Assembly (NCBI RefSeq): GCF_004303025.1
Contig: NZ_PJQW01000007.1
Span: 125,297-189,296 of the forward strand
Source: Flavobacterium sp. J27
GTDB lineage: Bacteria; Bacteroidota; Bacteroidia; Flavobacteriales; Flavobacteriaceae
Reading direction: 5' to 3'
DNA length: 64,000 bases
Shown: positions 16,486-25,656 of the stretch, in pieces
Layout: each line of letters opens with the position of its first letter
How positions within the stretch are numbered: position 1 is the stretch's first letter
Program-made: the position numbers and the translations under genes
The notes under the pieces: model-generated
Database searches by the model: none
Seen by the model: only the letters and a program-made list of their open reading frames with translations
What the model was told of the DNA's origin: nothing

Positions 16486-17775
16486 ATGAAAAAATACGTA
16501 TACCTATTCGTTTTTATTTATTCTGTTTTCACCTCGCTTCAAGCTCAATCTGGTATGGGAATTAGTGAAAAAGAAAATGGATTAGACTATTGGACAGAAT
16601 TTAACCCAAAGAAAAAAGAATATAGAGAAGCTAAAAAAATTCTTACAGGATATATTACTGAAAATACAACATTATATAGTAGAGATACTTATTTGTTACA
16701 AGGAGTAGTATATGTAACTAATAATGCAGTTTTAACTATAGAACCAGGTACCGTTATTAGAGGCGATTATAATACTTGTGGAACGTTAGTAATTACAAAA
16801 GGAGCAAAAATTATGGCTGAAGGAACAGAAAGTTTCCCTATTGTATTTACCACTAATAAAGATACTTATTCTAGAAAACCTGGTGACTGGGGTGGTATTA
16901 TTGTTATGGGAGACGCACCTGTAAATACATTTGGAGGGATTGGTGTTTTAAATTTTGATTTGGATCCAAAATACAATCGTTATGGTGGTGATAATGTAGA
17001 AAGTTCATCAGGAGCATTAAAGTTTGTTCGAATAGAATATTCGGGTAGAAAATTAAGTGCTAAAAAAGAATTAAATGGTATTTCATTTGCAGGTGTAGGT
17101 AATAAAACTAAAATTGAAAACATACAAATTAGTTATTCAAATGACGATTCTTTTGAGTTTTACGGAGGAAATGTGCGTCTAGAAAAATTAGTTTCTTATA
17201 GAGCATCAGATGATGATTTTGATTTTACCCAAGGCGTGCAAGCAACAATTACAAACAGTTTGGCTCTTCGTCATCCTTACTCTTCAGATGCTGAAAAATC
17301 AAGATGTATGGAAATTGATTCTTACGATATGATTGAGAAATTTGATTCTCAAAGAAATAAAACGAATGTTAAAGCAACCAATGTTACTTTCGTTAATACA
17401 GAAGATAATGACCAAGGGTTAGTAAAAGAAGCAGTTTACGTTGGAAGTGAGAGTTATTTTACTATGACAAATAGCGTAGTATATGGTTTTAAAGATTATT
17501 TATTAGTAAAAGACTATACCGTTATCGATGATTTTGAAGAGTTTATAAAATTAAAAAGTATGGTTATTGCACATTGCGATAATGCCTTTGGATCTATGAG
17601 AGGTGATGGAACGATTGGTATGGATAAAAATTTCTTTATAACTAAAAACAGTATTACAATTTCAGATGGTGCTATTCAAGATTTTTTCAAAAAACCTAAT
17701 TTTGATGAAACACCAGATTTTAGATATCTTAAAATTGAAAGAAACGGAAATCCAGTAGTAAATGTAAATAAGTAA
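16486..17775 (+). CDS. Secreted predicted beta-helix protein, tandem paralogue 1
   Basis: A 429-aa exported protein (signal peptide 1-20, ending SLQAQ). It shows short beta-helix-like rungs with the segments VTNNAVLTIEPGTVIRGD, GTLVITKGAKIMAEG, FPIVFTTNKD, KPGDWGGIIVMGDAPVN and GALKFVRIEYSG, then acidic loops NDDSFEFYGG and SDDDFDF. This is the pattern of a large Bacteroidetes extracellular family usually left as hypothetical. There is no type IX secretion C-terminal domain and no lipobox. All three tandem copies end with PDFRYLKIERN plus a short tail. Acidic loops suggest calcium binding, which is inference. Function unknown. Confidence 0.72.
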   Translation: MKKYVYLFVFIYSVFTSLQAQSGMGISEKENGLDYWTEFNPKKKEYREAKKILTGYITENTTLYSRDTYLLQGVVYVTNNAVLTIEPGTVIRGDYNTCGTLVITKGAKIMAEGTESFPIVFTTNKDTYSRKPGDWGGIIVMGDAPVNTFGGIGVLNFDLDPKYNRYGGDNVESSSGALKFVRIEYSGRKLSAKKELNGISFAGVGNKTKIENIQISYSNDDSFEFYGGNVRLEKLVSYRASDDDFDFTQGVQATITNSLALRHPYSSDAEKSRCMEIDSYDMIEKFDSQRNKTNVKATNVTFVNTEDNDQGLVKEAVYVGSESYFTMTNSVVYGFKDYLLVKDYTVIDDFEEFIKLKSMVIAHCDNAFGSMRGDGTIGMDKNFFITKNSITISDGAIQDFFKKPNFDETPDFRYLKIERNGNPVVNVNK

Positions 17776-18127
17776 AAGATAGTTTTTACCTTAATAATAA
17801 GAGTATGCATTTTGCTTTATCTAAAAAATAGATAAAGCAAGATGTTTTTTGTAAGATATTAAAAAGGAAAAAACATATAAAAAACGAATTTGTTTCAAGT
17901 TTTTTATTTTAAACAACTGAATTTTAAGCGTTTAGTTTTTGTGTTATATATACTACAAAAAACGGATGTAAATTTAACATTTTTTCCATTTTTGTTGTAA
18001 AATCAAATCGTACGATTTTACTTATTTTGTTGAAGCTTTATTTGTTAGTCATAACGAGTTATAATTGAAATTGCCCAATCGATTGTAAGTTGAAAATTAA
18101 AAGCAAAAAACTATAAAAAAAATTATC
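17776..18127. other. Intergenic region between paralogues 1 and 2
   Basis: 352 bp without a gene. A strong terminator is at 17808-17850. A hairpin at 17997-18021 (GTAAAATC/GATTTTAC around a 9-nt loop containing CGTACG-like sequence) could be an operator or leader structure for paralogue 2. No consensus TAnnTTTG promoter is obvious, so regulation of the second copy may use another sigma factor or an activator. Confidence 0.45.
17808..17850 (+). terminator. Terminator after beta-helix paralogue 1
   Basis: CATTTTGCTTTATCTA (17808-17823) pairs over 16 bp (one T.G) with TAGATAAAGCAAGATG (17829-17844). The loop is five A and a T-run follows. Confidence 0.88.
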
Positions 18128-19411
18128 ATGAAAACGAACCTACTACTACTAACAGTTGTATTGAATTTCTGTGTGTCTGTATTTGCGCAATCAGGTTTAG
18201 GCTTGAGCGAAAAAACAAATATGTTAGAATATTGGACAGAATTTGATCCTAAAAAGAAAGAATACAGAGAGCCTAAAAAAATTCTTGCAGGTTACATTAC
18301 TCAAAACACAACTTTATACAGCAGAGATACTTATCAATTAGAAGGGATTGTTTATGTAACAAATAATGCCATTTTAACCATTGAACCAGGAACTATCATT
18401 CGTGGAGATGCTAAAACAGGTGGAGCTTTAGTAATTACAAAAGGGGCAAAAATTATTGCTGAAGGAACCGAAAGCTTTCCAATAGTATTTACTACCAATA
18501 AAGATACTTACTCTAGAAAACCTGGTGATTGGGGAGGAATCGTAATCATGGGAGATGCGCCAATAAACAACTTTGGAGGTGTTGGAATTCTAAATTATGA
18601 TTTGGATCCTGCTTATAGTCGTTATGGAGGAAATAATACGGAAAGCTCTTCAGGATCTTTAAAGTATGTTAGGGTGGAGTATGCTGGAAAAAAAATAAGC
18701 TCTAAAAAAGAATTTAATGGAATTACATTTGCGGGTGTTGGAAATGGAACCAAAATTGAAAACATACAAGTGAGTTATTCCGATGATGATTCTTTTGAAT
18801 TCTATGGTGGAAATGTAAAAATGAAGAACCTGATTTCTTATAGAGCATCTGATGATGATTTTGATTTTACACAAGGAGTGCAAGCAGATATTACAAACAG
18901 TATTGCTATTAGAAATCCCTATTCTTCTGATTTAGAAAACTCTAGATGTCTTGAGGTAAACTCTAATGATGATGTAGAAAAATTTGATCCTTTACGAAAT
19001 AAAACTAACGTTAATGCTACAAACTTAGTTTTAGTAAATACAGAAGACAATAATCAAGGATTGATAAAAGAAGCTATTTTTGTGTCTAACGAAAGTAAGT
19101 TATACTTTAGTAACAGTGTTGTATTTGGATTTAAAGACTTCTTAATGTTAAAAGATTTTTCAATTGCAGAAGAGTTTGAACAACACATAAAAATAAAAGA
19201 TGTTGTTGTCGGACACTGTGAGAATGCGATTTCAAGCTTAAAACCAAAAGATGTTTTAGCAATGGATGTAAATTATATTTTTTCTAAAAATAATATAGCT
19301 GTTTCAGAAGGAAAGATTGAAGATTATTTTATGAATACTAATCTTCATGAAGTTCCAGATTTTAGATATCTTAAAATTGAAAGAAATACCATTAATTTAG
19401 TAAATAAATAA
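18128..19411 (+). CDS. Secreted predicted beta-helix protein, tandem paralogue 2
   Basis: A 427-aa protein collinear with its neighbours. The signal peptide (1-21, ending SVFAQ) is followed by SGLGLSEKTNMLEYWTEFDP, GTIIRGDAKTGGALVITKGA, DWGGIVIMGDAP, LKYVRVEYAG, then SDDDSFEFYGG and SDDDFDF. The C-terminal half (about 285-400) varies more between the copies than the first 280 residues, as expected if the conserved part is the scaffold and the tail gives specificity. Large gaps with their own signals on both sides suggest separate transcription. Function unknown. Confidence 0.72.
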   Translation: MKTNLLLLTVVLNFCVSVFAQSGLGLSEKTNMLEYWTEFDPKKKEYREPKKILAGYITQNTTLYSRDTYQLEGIVYVTNNAILTIEPGTIIRGDAKTGGALVITKGAKIIAEGTESFPIVFTTNKDTYSRKPGDWGGIVIMGDAPINNFGGVGILNYDLDPAYSRYGGNNTESSSGSLKYVRVEYAGKKISSKKEFNGITFAGVGNGTKIENIQVSYSDDDSFEFYGGNVKMKNLISYRASDDDFDFTQGVQADITNSIAIRNPYSSDLENSRCLEVNSNDDVEKFDPLRNKTNVNATNLVLVNTEDNNQGLIKEAIFVSNESKLYFSNSVVFGFKDFLMLKDFSIAEEFEQHIKIKDVVVGHCENAISSLKPKDVLAMDVNYIFSKNNIAVSEGKIEDYFMNTNLHEVPDFRYLKIERNTINLVNK

Positions 19412-19527
19412 AAATTTTAGCTCTGTAAAACTTTCTTTTCATAATATACAAAGCCTTTGTTTTTGTAAGAATATAGCGGTGAAAAATGCAGGTCAACGAA
19501 AAAAAATGCATTTCTTCGATTTTTTTA

Positions 19528-19559
19528 TTTGATTTTCTGGAAAAAATTCGCTATCTTCG
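19528..19559 (+). promoter_or_regulatory. Probable promoter of beta-helix paralogue 3
   Basis: TTTG (19528-19531), a 20-nt spacer and TATCTTCG (19552-19559), one base off TAnnTTTG. It would give a 5' leader of about 140 nt with an 8-bp hairpin (AAAAGTAT 19582-19589 with ATACTTTT 19598-19605). A small ORF overlapping this leader (19486-19686) has no coding character. Confidence 0.5.
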
Positions 19560-19704
19560 TTACAGCTTAATAAAGTTCCCTAAAAGTATAGTTGCCCATA
19601 CTTTTGGAATTAGAAAAAAGCTTAATGTACTTGTTACAACAAAGTTAAGTCTGAAAGGGATTTGTAATGATACATTAATTGTCTAATTACAAAAATTTGT
19701 TATT

Positions 19705-20994
19705 ATGAAAAGAAACCTACTTTTATTAGCAGTTATTTGCAACTTCTGTTTTGCAAGTTATGCGCAGTCAGGATTAGGAATTAATGAAAAAGAAAATTGG
19801 TTAGGATATTGGACAGAATTTAATCCTAAAAAAGAAGACTATAGAGAACCTCAAAGAATTCTTACGGGGTCTATTTCTGAAAATATGACTTTATCTAACA
19901 GAGACACTTATTTAATCCAAGGAAATGTTTATGTAACAAACAATGCTACTTTAACAATTGAAGAAGGTACTTTGTTAAGAGGAGACTCTAAAACATGTGG
20001 TACTTTAATCATTACTAAAGGAGCAAAAATAATCGCTCAAGGTAGCGAAAGTTTTCCTATTGTATTTACTTCTAACAATGATGAATATTCTAGAAAACCT
20101 GGTGATTGGGGTGGTATCATCGTAATGGGAGATGCGCCAGTTAGTGGTTTTGGTGGTATGGGTGTAGTTAATTTTGATTTGGACCCTCAATACAACAGAT
20201 TTGGTGGAGAAAACAAGGTTGGTTCTGCTGGAGTTTTGAAAAATATTAGAGTTGAATATGCAGGAAGAAAATCAGCGTCTAAAAAACAAATTGCAGGAAT
20301 TACATTTGCAGGTGTTGGTAGTGAAACAATAATTGAAGGTATACAAGTAAGTTATTCAGATAATGATTCTTTTGAGTTTTTTGGTGGAAACGTAAAAGCA
20401 CAAAAATTAATATCTTTTAGAGCCGCAGATGATGATTTTGATTTTACACAAGGAGTTCAGGCTGATTTTACCAATAGTATTGCTATTAGACATCCATTTT
20501 CATCTAATCCTGGCAAACCTAGATGTATGGAAATTAAATCTTACAATGATATCGAAAAGTTTGATCCACAAAGAAGTAAAACAAATGTAAAAGCAGCAAA
20601 TATTACATTAGTTAATATTGAAGACAATAAACAAGGTCTTATCAAAGAAGCGGTTTATGTTTCTAAAGAAGCAAATCTAACTTTAACAAATAGTGTGGTT
20701 TATGGTTTTAGAGATTTCTTAATGTTAGATCAATTTTCAATGACAGATGAGTTTGAAAAATATGTAAAACTTAAAAATTTAGTTGTAGCGCATTGTACTA
20801 ATACGTTTTCAATTTTAGATGATTCTTCTTCTTCAAAAATGGATACTGATTTCATAGCTTCTAAAAATGCAATTACAATTTCTGATGGAGCTATCAACGA
20901 TTATTTTAAAAGTACCGATTTTTCAATTACACCAGATTTCAGATATCTTAAAATTGAAAGAAACAGCAGCAATGTTGTGTTAAACAATAAATAA
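19705..20994 (+). CDS. Secreted predicted beta-helix protein, tandem paralogue 3
   Basis: A 429-aa protein, third of the series. The signal peptide (1-20, ending ASYAQ) is followed by SGLGINEKENWLGYWTEFNP and the same rungs and acidic loops (SDNDSFEFFGG, ADDDFDF). Cysteines at the CGTLIITKGA and PRCMEIKS positions are shared with copy 1; copy 2 keeps the second (SRCLEVNS) but has Gly at the first, so a disulfide is possible only in some members. It ends at a strong terminator (21011-21047). The likely location is periplasm or cell surface; the role is unknown. Confidence 0.72.
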   Translation: MKRNLLLLAVICNFCFASYAQSGLGINEKENWLGYWTEFNPKKEDYREPQRILTGSISENMTLSNRDTYLIQGNVYVTNNATLTIEEGTLLRGDSKTCGTLIITKGAKIIAQGSESFPIVFTSNNDEYSRKPGDWGGIIVMGDAPVSGFGGMGVVNFDLDPQYNRFGGENKVGSAGVLKNIRVEYAGRKSASKKQIAGITFAGVGSETIIEGIQVSYSDNDSFEFFGGNVKAQKLISFRAADDDFDFTQGVQADFTNSIAIRHPFSSNPGKPRCMEIKSYNDIEKFDPQRSKTNVKAANITLVNIEDNKQGLIKEAVYVSKEANLTLTNSVVYGFRDFLMLDQFSMTDEFEKYVKLKNLVVAHCTNTFSILDDSSSSKMDTDFIASKNAITISDGAINDYFKSTDFSITPDFRYLKIERNSSNVVLNNK

Positions 20995-21010
20995 TAACAA
21001 AACATATTTT

Positions 21011-21047
21011 AAAAAAAGCACCTAATTAAAAATAGGTGCTTTTTTTA
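21011..21047 (+). terminator. Terminator after beta-helix paralogue 3
   Basis: An A-tract plus AGCACCTA pairs with TAGGTGCT plus a T-tract, with loop ATTAAAAA; a typical intrinsic terminator. Confidence 0.9.
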
Positions 21048-21058
21048 TTTCTACTTTG

Positions 21059-21066
21059 TATCTTTG
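21059..21066 (+). promoter_or_regulatory. Promoter -7 box of dnaG
   Basis: TATCTTTG is a perfect TAnnTTTG. The TTG start at 21089 would follow a leader of about 19 nt. Confidence 0.6.
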
Positions 21067-21088
21067 TCCACTATAAAATTCAAAAAAT

Positions 21089-23068
21089 TTGATTTCAAAA
21101 GCAACCATAGAAAATGTATTTGAAACGGCTAGAGTGGAAGAGGTAATTGGCGATTTTGTTCAATTAAAGCGTTCAGGTAGTAATTTAAAAGGATTAAGTC
21201 CGTTTGTGGATGAAAAATCCCCTTCTTTTATGGTTTCGCCTGTAAAACAAATTTGGAAAGATTTTTCTTCTGGAAAAGGCGGAAATGTAGTTACCTTTTT
21301 AATGGAACATGAACATTTTAGTTATCCTGAAGCCATCAAATATTTGGCAAAAAAGTATAATATTGAAGTAGAAGAGACTATTCAAACCAATGAAGATTTG
21401 GCTGTAGCCAATGAAAAAGAAAGTATGTACTTAGTTTCTGAATTTGCTAGTAAATACTTGCATCAAACTTTATTGCAATCGGAAGAAGGTAAAGCTATAG
21501 GGTTAACTTATTTTAAAGAAAGAGGATTTACTAATAATACTATTTCAAAATTTAATTTAGGTTATTCTCCAAATTCTTGGGATGCTTTTACCAAAGAAGC
21601 ACTTGGAAAAGGATATAAATTAGAATTTTTAGAAAAAACGGGACTTACGATTGTGAAAGACGATAAACATTTTGATCGTTTTAGAGGCAGAGTAATGTTT
21701 CCCATTTTAAGCATGAGTGGTCGTGTTTTAGGTTTTGGAGGACGTATTTTAACCAATGATAAAAAGGTAGCTAAATATGTAAATTCTCCAGAAAGCGAAA
21801 TTTACCACAAAAGTAAGGTGTTGTATGGTATTTATCATGCCAAACAAGCAATAGCAAAACAGGATAATTGTTATTTAGTGGAAGGATATACCGATGTGAT
21901 TCAATTTCATCAATCTGGGATTGAAAACGTTGTAGCTTCTTCAGGAACAGCTTTAACACCAGATCAGATTCGTTTAGTAAGTCGGTTAACCAAAAATATT
22001 ACCGTACTTTTTGATGGAGATGCAGCAGGACTAAGAGCGTCTATTAGAGGTATCGATTTGATTTTAGAAGCGGGAATGAACGTAAAGGTTTGTGCGTTTC
22101 CTGATGGTGAAGATCCAGATAGTTTTGCTAAAAAAACACCTCATGAAAAATTAGTAGTTTTTTTAGAAGAAAACGCAAAAGATTTTATACAATTTAGGGC
22201 CTCACTTTTAATGAAAGAGGCTCAAAATGATCCTATTAAAAAAGCAGAATTAATTCGTGATATGGTGATTAGTATTTCTAAAATACCAGATCGAATTAAA
22301 AGAGAAATATATTTACAAGAATGTTCCAGAATAATGGATATTTCTGAAGATGTCTTATTTAATACATTGGCACAAATTGATAAAAAAGAAGTTAATGATG
22401 CTAATAAAAAATTTAAAGATGAACAAAAGGCTTTTGAAGTTCATAAAAATGAAGCTGTTACACCACAATCTAAATTAGATATACAAGACGAATTAGAGCG
22501 TAAAATTATTGAAATACTCTTGTTGTATGGTGATGTTACCGAAGAGTTTGAAGATGTGCTTATAAAGGCAAATGAAGAAGGTGAATTAATAGAAGTAAAG
22601 GAGATGAATAATTACAAAGTATTTAATCGAATTTATTTAAGTTTACAAGAAGACGAAATTGAGCTAGCTAATCCTGTTTTTCAAGCGATTTATTCTGATA
22701 TTATTTCTTATTATAATCAAACCGAAAACTTTGAATTAGAAACATATCTGAAACAAATTAATCCTGAAATTGCAAATGAAGTAACTTCTATTTTGATGAA
22801 TGAAGAACGAGAAGTGCTTCACAATTGGGAATCGCAACAAATTTTGGTAAAATTGAAAGATAAAACCATTGGTCAATATGTTACCGAAACCATTTTAACC
22901 TTAAGGTGGTATTGGGTAAATAAAATTATCGAAGAATTAAAATCTGAAATAACAAATACCAATCAAGAGGTTGATAATTCAGAAGTTCTATCTATGGTTA
23001 TGGATTATTTAGGGTTAACAAATATGTTTTCTAAGAAATTAGGACGAGTAATGAGTAGGTATTCTTAA
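21089..23068 (+). CDS. dnaG: DNA primase DnaG with degenerate zinc-binding domain
   Basis: A 659-aa primase that makes RNA primers at the replication fork. The N-terminal CHC2-type domain (1-100) keeps its fold motifs (LSPFVDEKSPSF, IWKDFSSGKGG), but all four zinc ligands are replaced: Ser37, Val40, Asp58 and Ser61. The TOPRIM core is intact (YLVEGYTDVIQFHQSGIENVVASSGTAL, then FDGDAAGLRASIRG with the DxD-type acidic site). The C-terminal part (about 440-659) would bind DnaB. The start is TTG (MISKATIENVFETARVEEVIGDF), with no in-frame ATG near it. The lost ligands appear usual in flavobacterial DnaG, from family memory. Confidence 0.93.
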   Translation: MISKATIENVFETARVEEVIGDFVQLKRSGSNLKGLSPFVDEKSPSFMVSPVKQIWKDFSSGKGGNVVTFLMEHEHFSYPEAIKYLAKKYNIEVEETIQTNEDLAVANEKESMYLVSEFASKYLHQTLLQSEEGKAIGLTYFKERGFTNNTISKFNLGYSPNSWDAFTKEALGKGYKLEFLEKTGLTIVKDDKHFDRFRGRVMFPILSMSGRVLGFGGRILTNDKKVAKYVNSPESEIYHKSKVLYGIYHAKQAIAKQDNCYLVEGYTDVIQFHQSGIENVVASSGTALTPDQIRLVSRLTKNITVLFDGDAAGLRASIRGIDLILEAGMNVKVCAFPDGEDPDSFAKKTPHEKLVVFLEENAKDFIQFRASLLMKEAQNDPIKKAELIRDMVISISKIPDRIKREIYLQECSRIMDISEDVLFNTLAQIDKKEVNDANKKFKDEQKAFEVHKNEAVTPQSKLDIQDELERKIIEILLLYGDVTEEFEDVLIKANEEGELIEVKEMNNYKVFNRIYLSLQEDEIELANPVFQAIYSDIISYYNQTENFELETYLKQINPEIANEVTSILMNEEREVLHNWESQQILVKLKDKTIGQYVTETILTLRWYWVNKIIEELKSEITNTNQEVDNSEVLSMVMDYLGLTNMFSKKLGRVMSRYS

Positions 23069-23694
23069 ATAATATCTAAACTTTTTGCTTTGGTGAGTAG
23101 GTCAACTAAATTAGTTACATTTAATTTGGCTAATAAACGTAATTTGTAAGTACTGATTGTTTTTTCGTCTAAACTTAAAATTTCGGCTATTTCTTTGTTT
23201 TTTTTACCTTCATTCAAATAGCGAAGTACTTCAATTTCTCGAGTGGATAATTTTTTAAATAAGCGATCCGATTTTTTTCCTTTCGACAAAATATCGATGT
23301 TTTTACGAACAGCCTCACTAAAAATAACAACACCTTGGTATACTTTGATAATGTCATTTTCAAGTTCCTCTAAACGGATGTCTTTTTGTAGGTAAGCGGC
23401 TACTCCTGCTTTAATAGCAGTTGGAGCATACATTTTCTCGGAAACAGAGGTGAAAAGAATAAATTTTGTAGTAGGGTAGTCTTTTAGAAGCACTTTTATA
23501 TCTCGAATACTTGTTATTCCAGCAAGCTCAAATTCCATTATTACTATATCAATTGCTTTAGATTGTAAAATAGTAGTCAGACTTTTTAAGTCGAAAGCAC
23601 TTGCCATAACATGTATGGTGGAATGATCATTAAAATACGATTTTATCCCTTGAACCACTACTGGTTGATTATCAGCAACACAAATTTTTATCAT
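23065..23694 (-). CDS. NarL/FixJ-type response regulator with altered phosphorylation site
   Basis: A 209-aa DNA-binding regulator: a receiver domain (about 1-120) and a LuxR-type HTH (LFKKLSTREIEVLRYLNEGKKNKEIAEIL, then LDEKTISTYKLRLLAKLNV; about 144-200). The receiver has Asp8-Asn9 instead of the usual acidic pair. The phospho-acceptor position after IVIM is Glu54 (IVIMEFEL) instead of Asp. The Thr/Ser (FTS) and Lys (LQKD) positions are kept. It could therefore act without phosphorylation, which is inference. No kinase gene is adjacent. It overlaps the 3' end of dnaG by 4 bp, convergently. Confidence 0.88.
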   Translation of the reverse strand: MIKICVADNQPVVVQGIKSYFNDHSTIHVMASAFDLKSLTTILQSKAIDIVIMEFELAGITSIRDIKVLLKDYPTTKFILFTSVSEKMYAPTAIKAGVAAYLQKDIRLEELENDIIKVYQGVVIFSEAVRKNIDILSKGKKSDRLFKKLSTREIEVLRYLNEGKKNKEIAEILSLDEKTISTYKLRLLAKLNVTNLVDLLTKAKSLDII

Positions 23695-23790
23695 GACTGT
23701 AAAGTGTTAATTAAAAAACAGTGAACTTATACTTCAAAGTTAAGAAAAAAAATGTAATTACTTGTTAATTAGATAGTAATATCCTGAAAA

Positions 23791-24597
23791 TCATTTGTAA
23801 GTCTCAGGAATGATGCATACAGGAATAGGATTCATTTTGTGCTGATTGATGGTGTTTAGGCGTTTATAAATCGAAAAAACAGTGGCTTTTCTTCCTGAAA
23901 AATCAGCTGCAGTTTTTCCTTTTTCATCTTCTTTCATCGCCCATTCTAATTCGTCATAATTAGCTCCTAATTGGTCTTCGTCACTTCTGTCATCACCAAA
24001 TAAACCATCCGTGGGTTTAGCTTGTAAAATACTTTCAGGGACATTTACATATTTAGCCAGTAAACGGACTTCGCTTTTCATTAAATCGGCAATTGGACTT
24101 AAATCTACGCCTCCATCACCATATTTAGTATAAAAACCAACACCAAAATCTTCTACTTTGTTACCCGTCCCAGCAACTAATAAACCATGAATACCAGCAA
24201 AATAATATAAAGTCGCCATTCTTAAGCGAGCACGAGTATTGGCTAATGATAAATGCAATGCTTTCTCATTTGTACTAGTACTTACTTGGTTTTTAAAAGT
24301 TTCAAATACAGGAGTTAAATCGGCTCTTTCACTGCTTACATTTGAAAAACGTTGTTTTAATTGATCGATATGTTCATTTGCTCTAGAAACATGACTTTCT
24401 GCTTGATGTATGGGCATTTCGATGCAAAGAGTAGGTAATCCAGTTTGAGCACACAAGGAAGATGTTAATGCGCTATCAATTCCTCCAGAAATTCCCACAA
24501 CAAATCCTTGTACTTTTGCGTTAGTAGCATAGTCAAGTAACCATTTTACAATATGTTGGTTGATTTTTTCGGCATTGAAGGAAGTTGAATTTGTCAT
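23791..24597 (-). CDS. nadE: Ammonia-dependent NAD+ synthase
   Basis: A 268-aa enzyme converting deamido-NAD+ to NAD+ with ATP and ammonia. The PP-loop SGGIDSALTSSL is at about 34-45. GTGNKVEDFGVGFYTKYGDGGVDLSPIADLMKSEV is split here between the AMP and deamido-NAD sites (GTGNKVEDFGVGF, then YGDGGVDLSPI). KPTDGLFGDDRSDEDQLG is the family P2 loop. The length matches single-domain enzymes without a glutaminase domain. It is divergent from gldB, a neighbourhood I recall from other flavobacteria. Confidence 0.94.
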   Translation of the reverse strand: MTNSTSFNAEKINQHIVKWLLDYATNAKVQGFVVGISGGIDSALTSSLCAQTGLPTLCIEMPIHQAESHVSRANEHIDQLKQRFSNVSSERADLTPVFETFKNQVSTSTNEKALHLSLANTRARLRMATLYYFAGIHGLLVAGTGNKVEDFGVGFYTKYGDGGVDLSPIADLMKSEVRLLAKYVNVPESILQAKPTDGLFGDDRSDEDQLGANYDELEWAMKEDEKGKTAADFSGRKATVFSIYKRLNTINQHKMNPIPVCIIPETYK

Positions 24598-24664
24598 TTT
24601 TTTAAGAAAATTTAATTTGGTAAACTGTATATTTGCGCTTTTATTTTTAAAGAATTTAAAATTC

Positions 24665-24672
24665 TATTTTTG
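24665..24672 (+). promoter_or_regulatory. Promoter -7 box of gldBC
   Basis: TATTTTTG fits TAnnTTTG and puts transcription start near 24677. This excludes the in-frame TTG at 24670 as start and supports the ATG at 24700. Confidence 0.65.
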
Positions 24673-24699
24673 CATAAAATTATAAAAAAAATACCCAAT

Positions 24700-25656
24700 A
24701 TGAAAAAGCTTTTTTTGGCTTCTATAATACTGCTGTTATTCGCTTGCAAACCTGAAAATAAAGTGGAAGAGAAAGTGTCTGAAATTCCAGTAACTTTTAA
24801 AGTAGAACGTTTTGATAAACAATTCTATGAATCAGATTCTTCAAATATTAATACTGTTAAAGCAGCTTATCCTTTTTTATTTCCTGAAGGGAATGAGGAT
24901 TCTGTTTGGACGAATAAATTGAAAAATCCATTATTGCAAGATTTGTATAAAGAAGTACAAAAAAAGTATCCTACAACTGCTAAAATTGAACCTGAATTAG
25001 AGCATTTGTTTCAGCATATTCAGTATTATTTTCCTGATTATAAAACACCAAGAGTAATTACAGTAATTTCGGAAGTAGATCGTGAAGCAAAAGCAATTTA
25101 TGCCGATCAGCTTGTTTTTATTGCTTTAGACTGTTATTTAGGAAAAGATCATCCTTTTTATGTTGATTTTTCAGAATATCAGCGTATTGGTTTTGAGGAG
25201 AATCAAATTTTACCCGATTTAGTAACAAGTTTTAGTTATGGTAAAATAAGCAGACCTTTAGATAGAACTTTGTTATCTATAATGATATATTATGGTAAAG
25301 AATTGTATTTGAAAGATAAATTAATTCCGGAATACTCTGATGCAACTAAAATTGGTTATACAGAACAACAACTAGCTTGGTGTAAAGAAAATGAATATCA
25401 GATGTGGAGTTATTTTATTGAGAATAATTTGCTTTACGAAAGTAATGTAAAAAATGAATTTCGTTTTATAAACGAAGCACCTTTTTCAAAATTCTATTTA
25501 GAAATAGATAATGAATCTCCAGGAAGAGTAGGGCAATGGCTCGGATGGCAAATAGTAAGAAGTTACATGGAAAATAATTCTATTTCTCTAGATCAGTTGT
25601 TAGTAACTGATGCAAAAACAATCTTTGAAAAATCGAAATATAAACCTAATAAATAA
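24700..25656 (+). CDS. gldB: Gliding motility lipoprotein GldB
   Basis: A 318-aa lipoprotein needed for gliding in Flavobacterium johnsoniae, anchored by Cys (MKKLFLASIILLLFAC). The body shows family segments VTFKVERFDKQFYESD, LFQHIQYYFPDYKTPRVITVISEVD, VFIALDCYLGKDHPFY and GRVGQWLGWQIVRSYM. I take the ATG at 24700 as start; an upstream in-frame TTG at 24670 lies inside the promoter box. The next gene is gldC, with which it shares a TAATG junction, the known gldBC order. The exact molecular role of GldB is unresolved in the literature. Confidence 0.92.
   Translation: MKKLFLASIILLLFACKPENKVEEKVSEIPVTFKVERFDKQFYESDSSNINTVKAAYPFLFPEGNEDSVWTNKLKNPLLQDLYKEVQKKYPTTAKIEPELEHLFQHIQYYFPDYKTPRVITVISEVDREAKAIYADQLVFIALDCYLGKDHPFYVDFSEYQRIGFEENQILPDLVTSFSYGKISRPLDRTLLSIMIYYGKELYLKDKLIPEYSDATKIGYTEQQLAWCKENEYQMWSYFIENNLLYESNVKNEFRFINEAPFSKFYLEIDNESPGRVGQWLGWQIVRSYMENNSISLDQLLVTDAKTIFEKSKYKPNK

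Noticed and set aside
19486..19686. 66-codon ORF between beta-helix paralogues 2 and 3
   Set aside because: It overlaps the predicted promoter and leader of paralogue 3, has no family features and an unlikely composition; treated as leader sequence.
24670..24699. TTG at 24670 as gldB start
   Set aside because: It lies within the TATTTTTG promoter box, and the resulting protein would have 10 extra residues before a perfect lipoprotein signal starting at ATG 24700.
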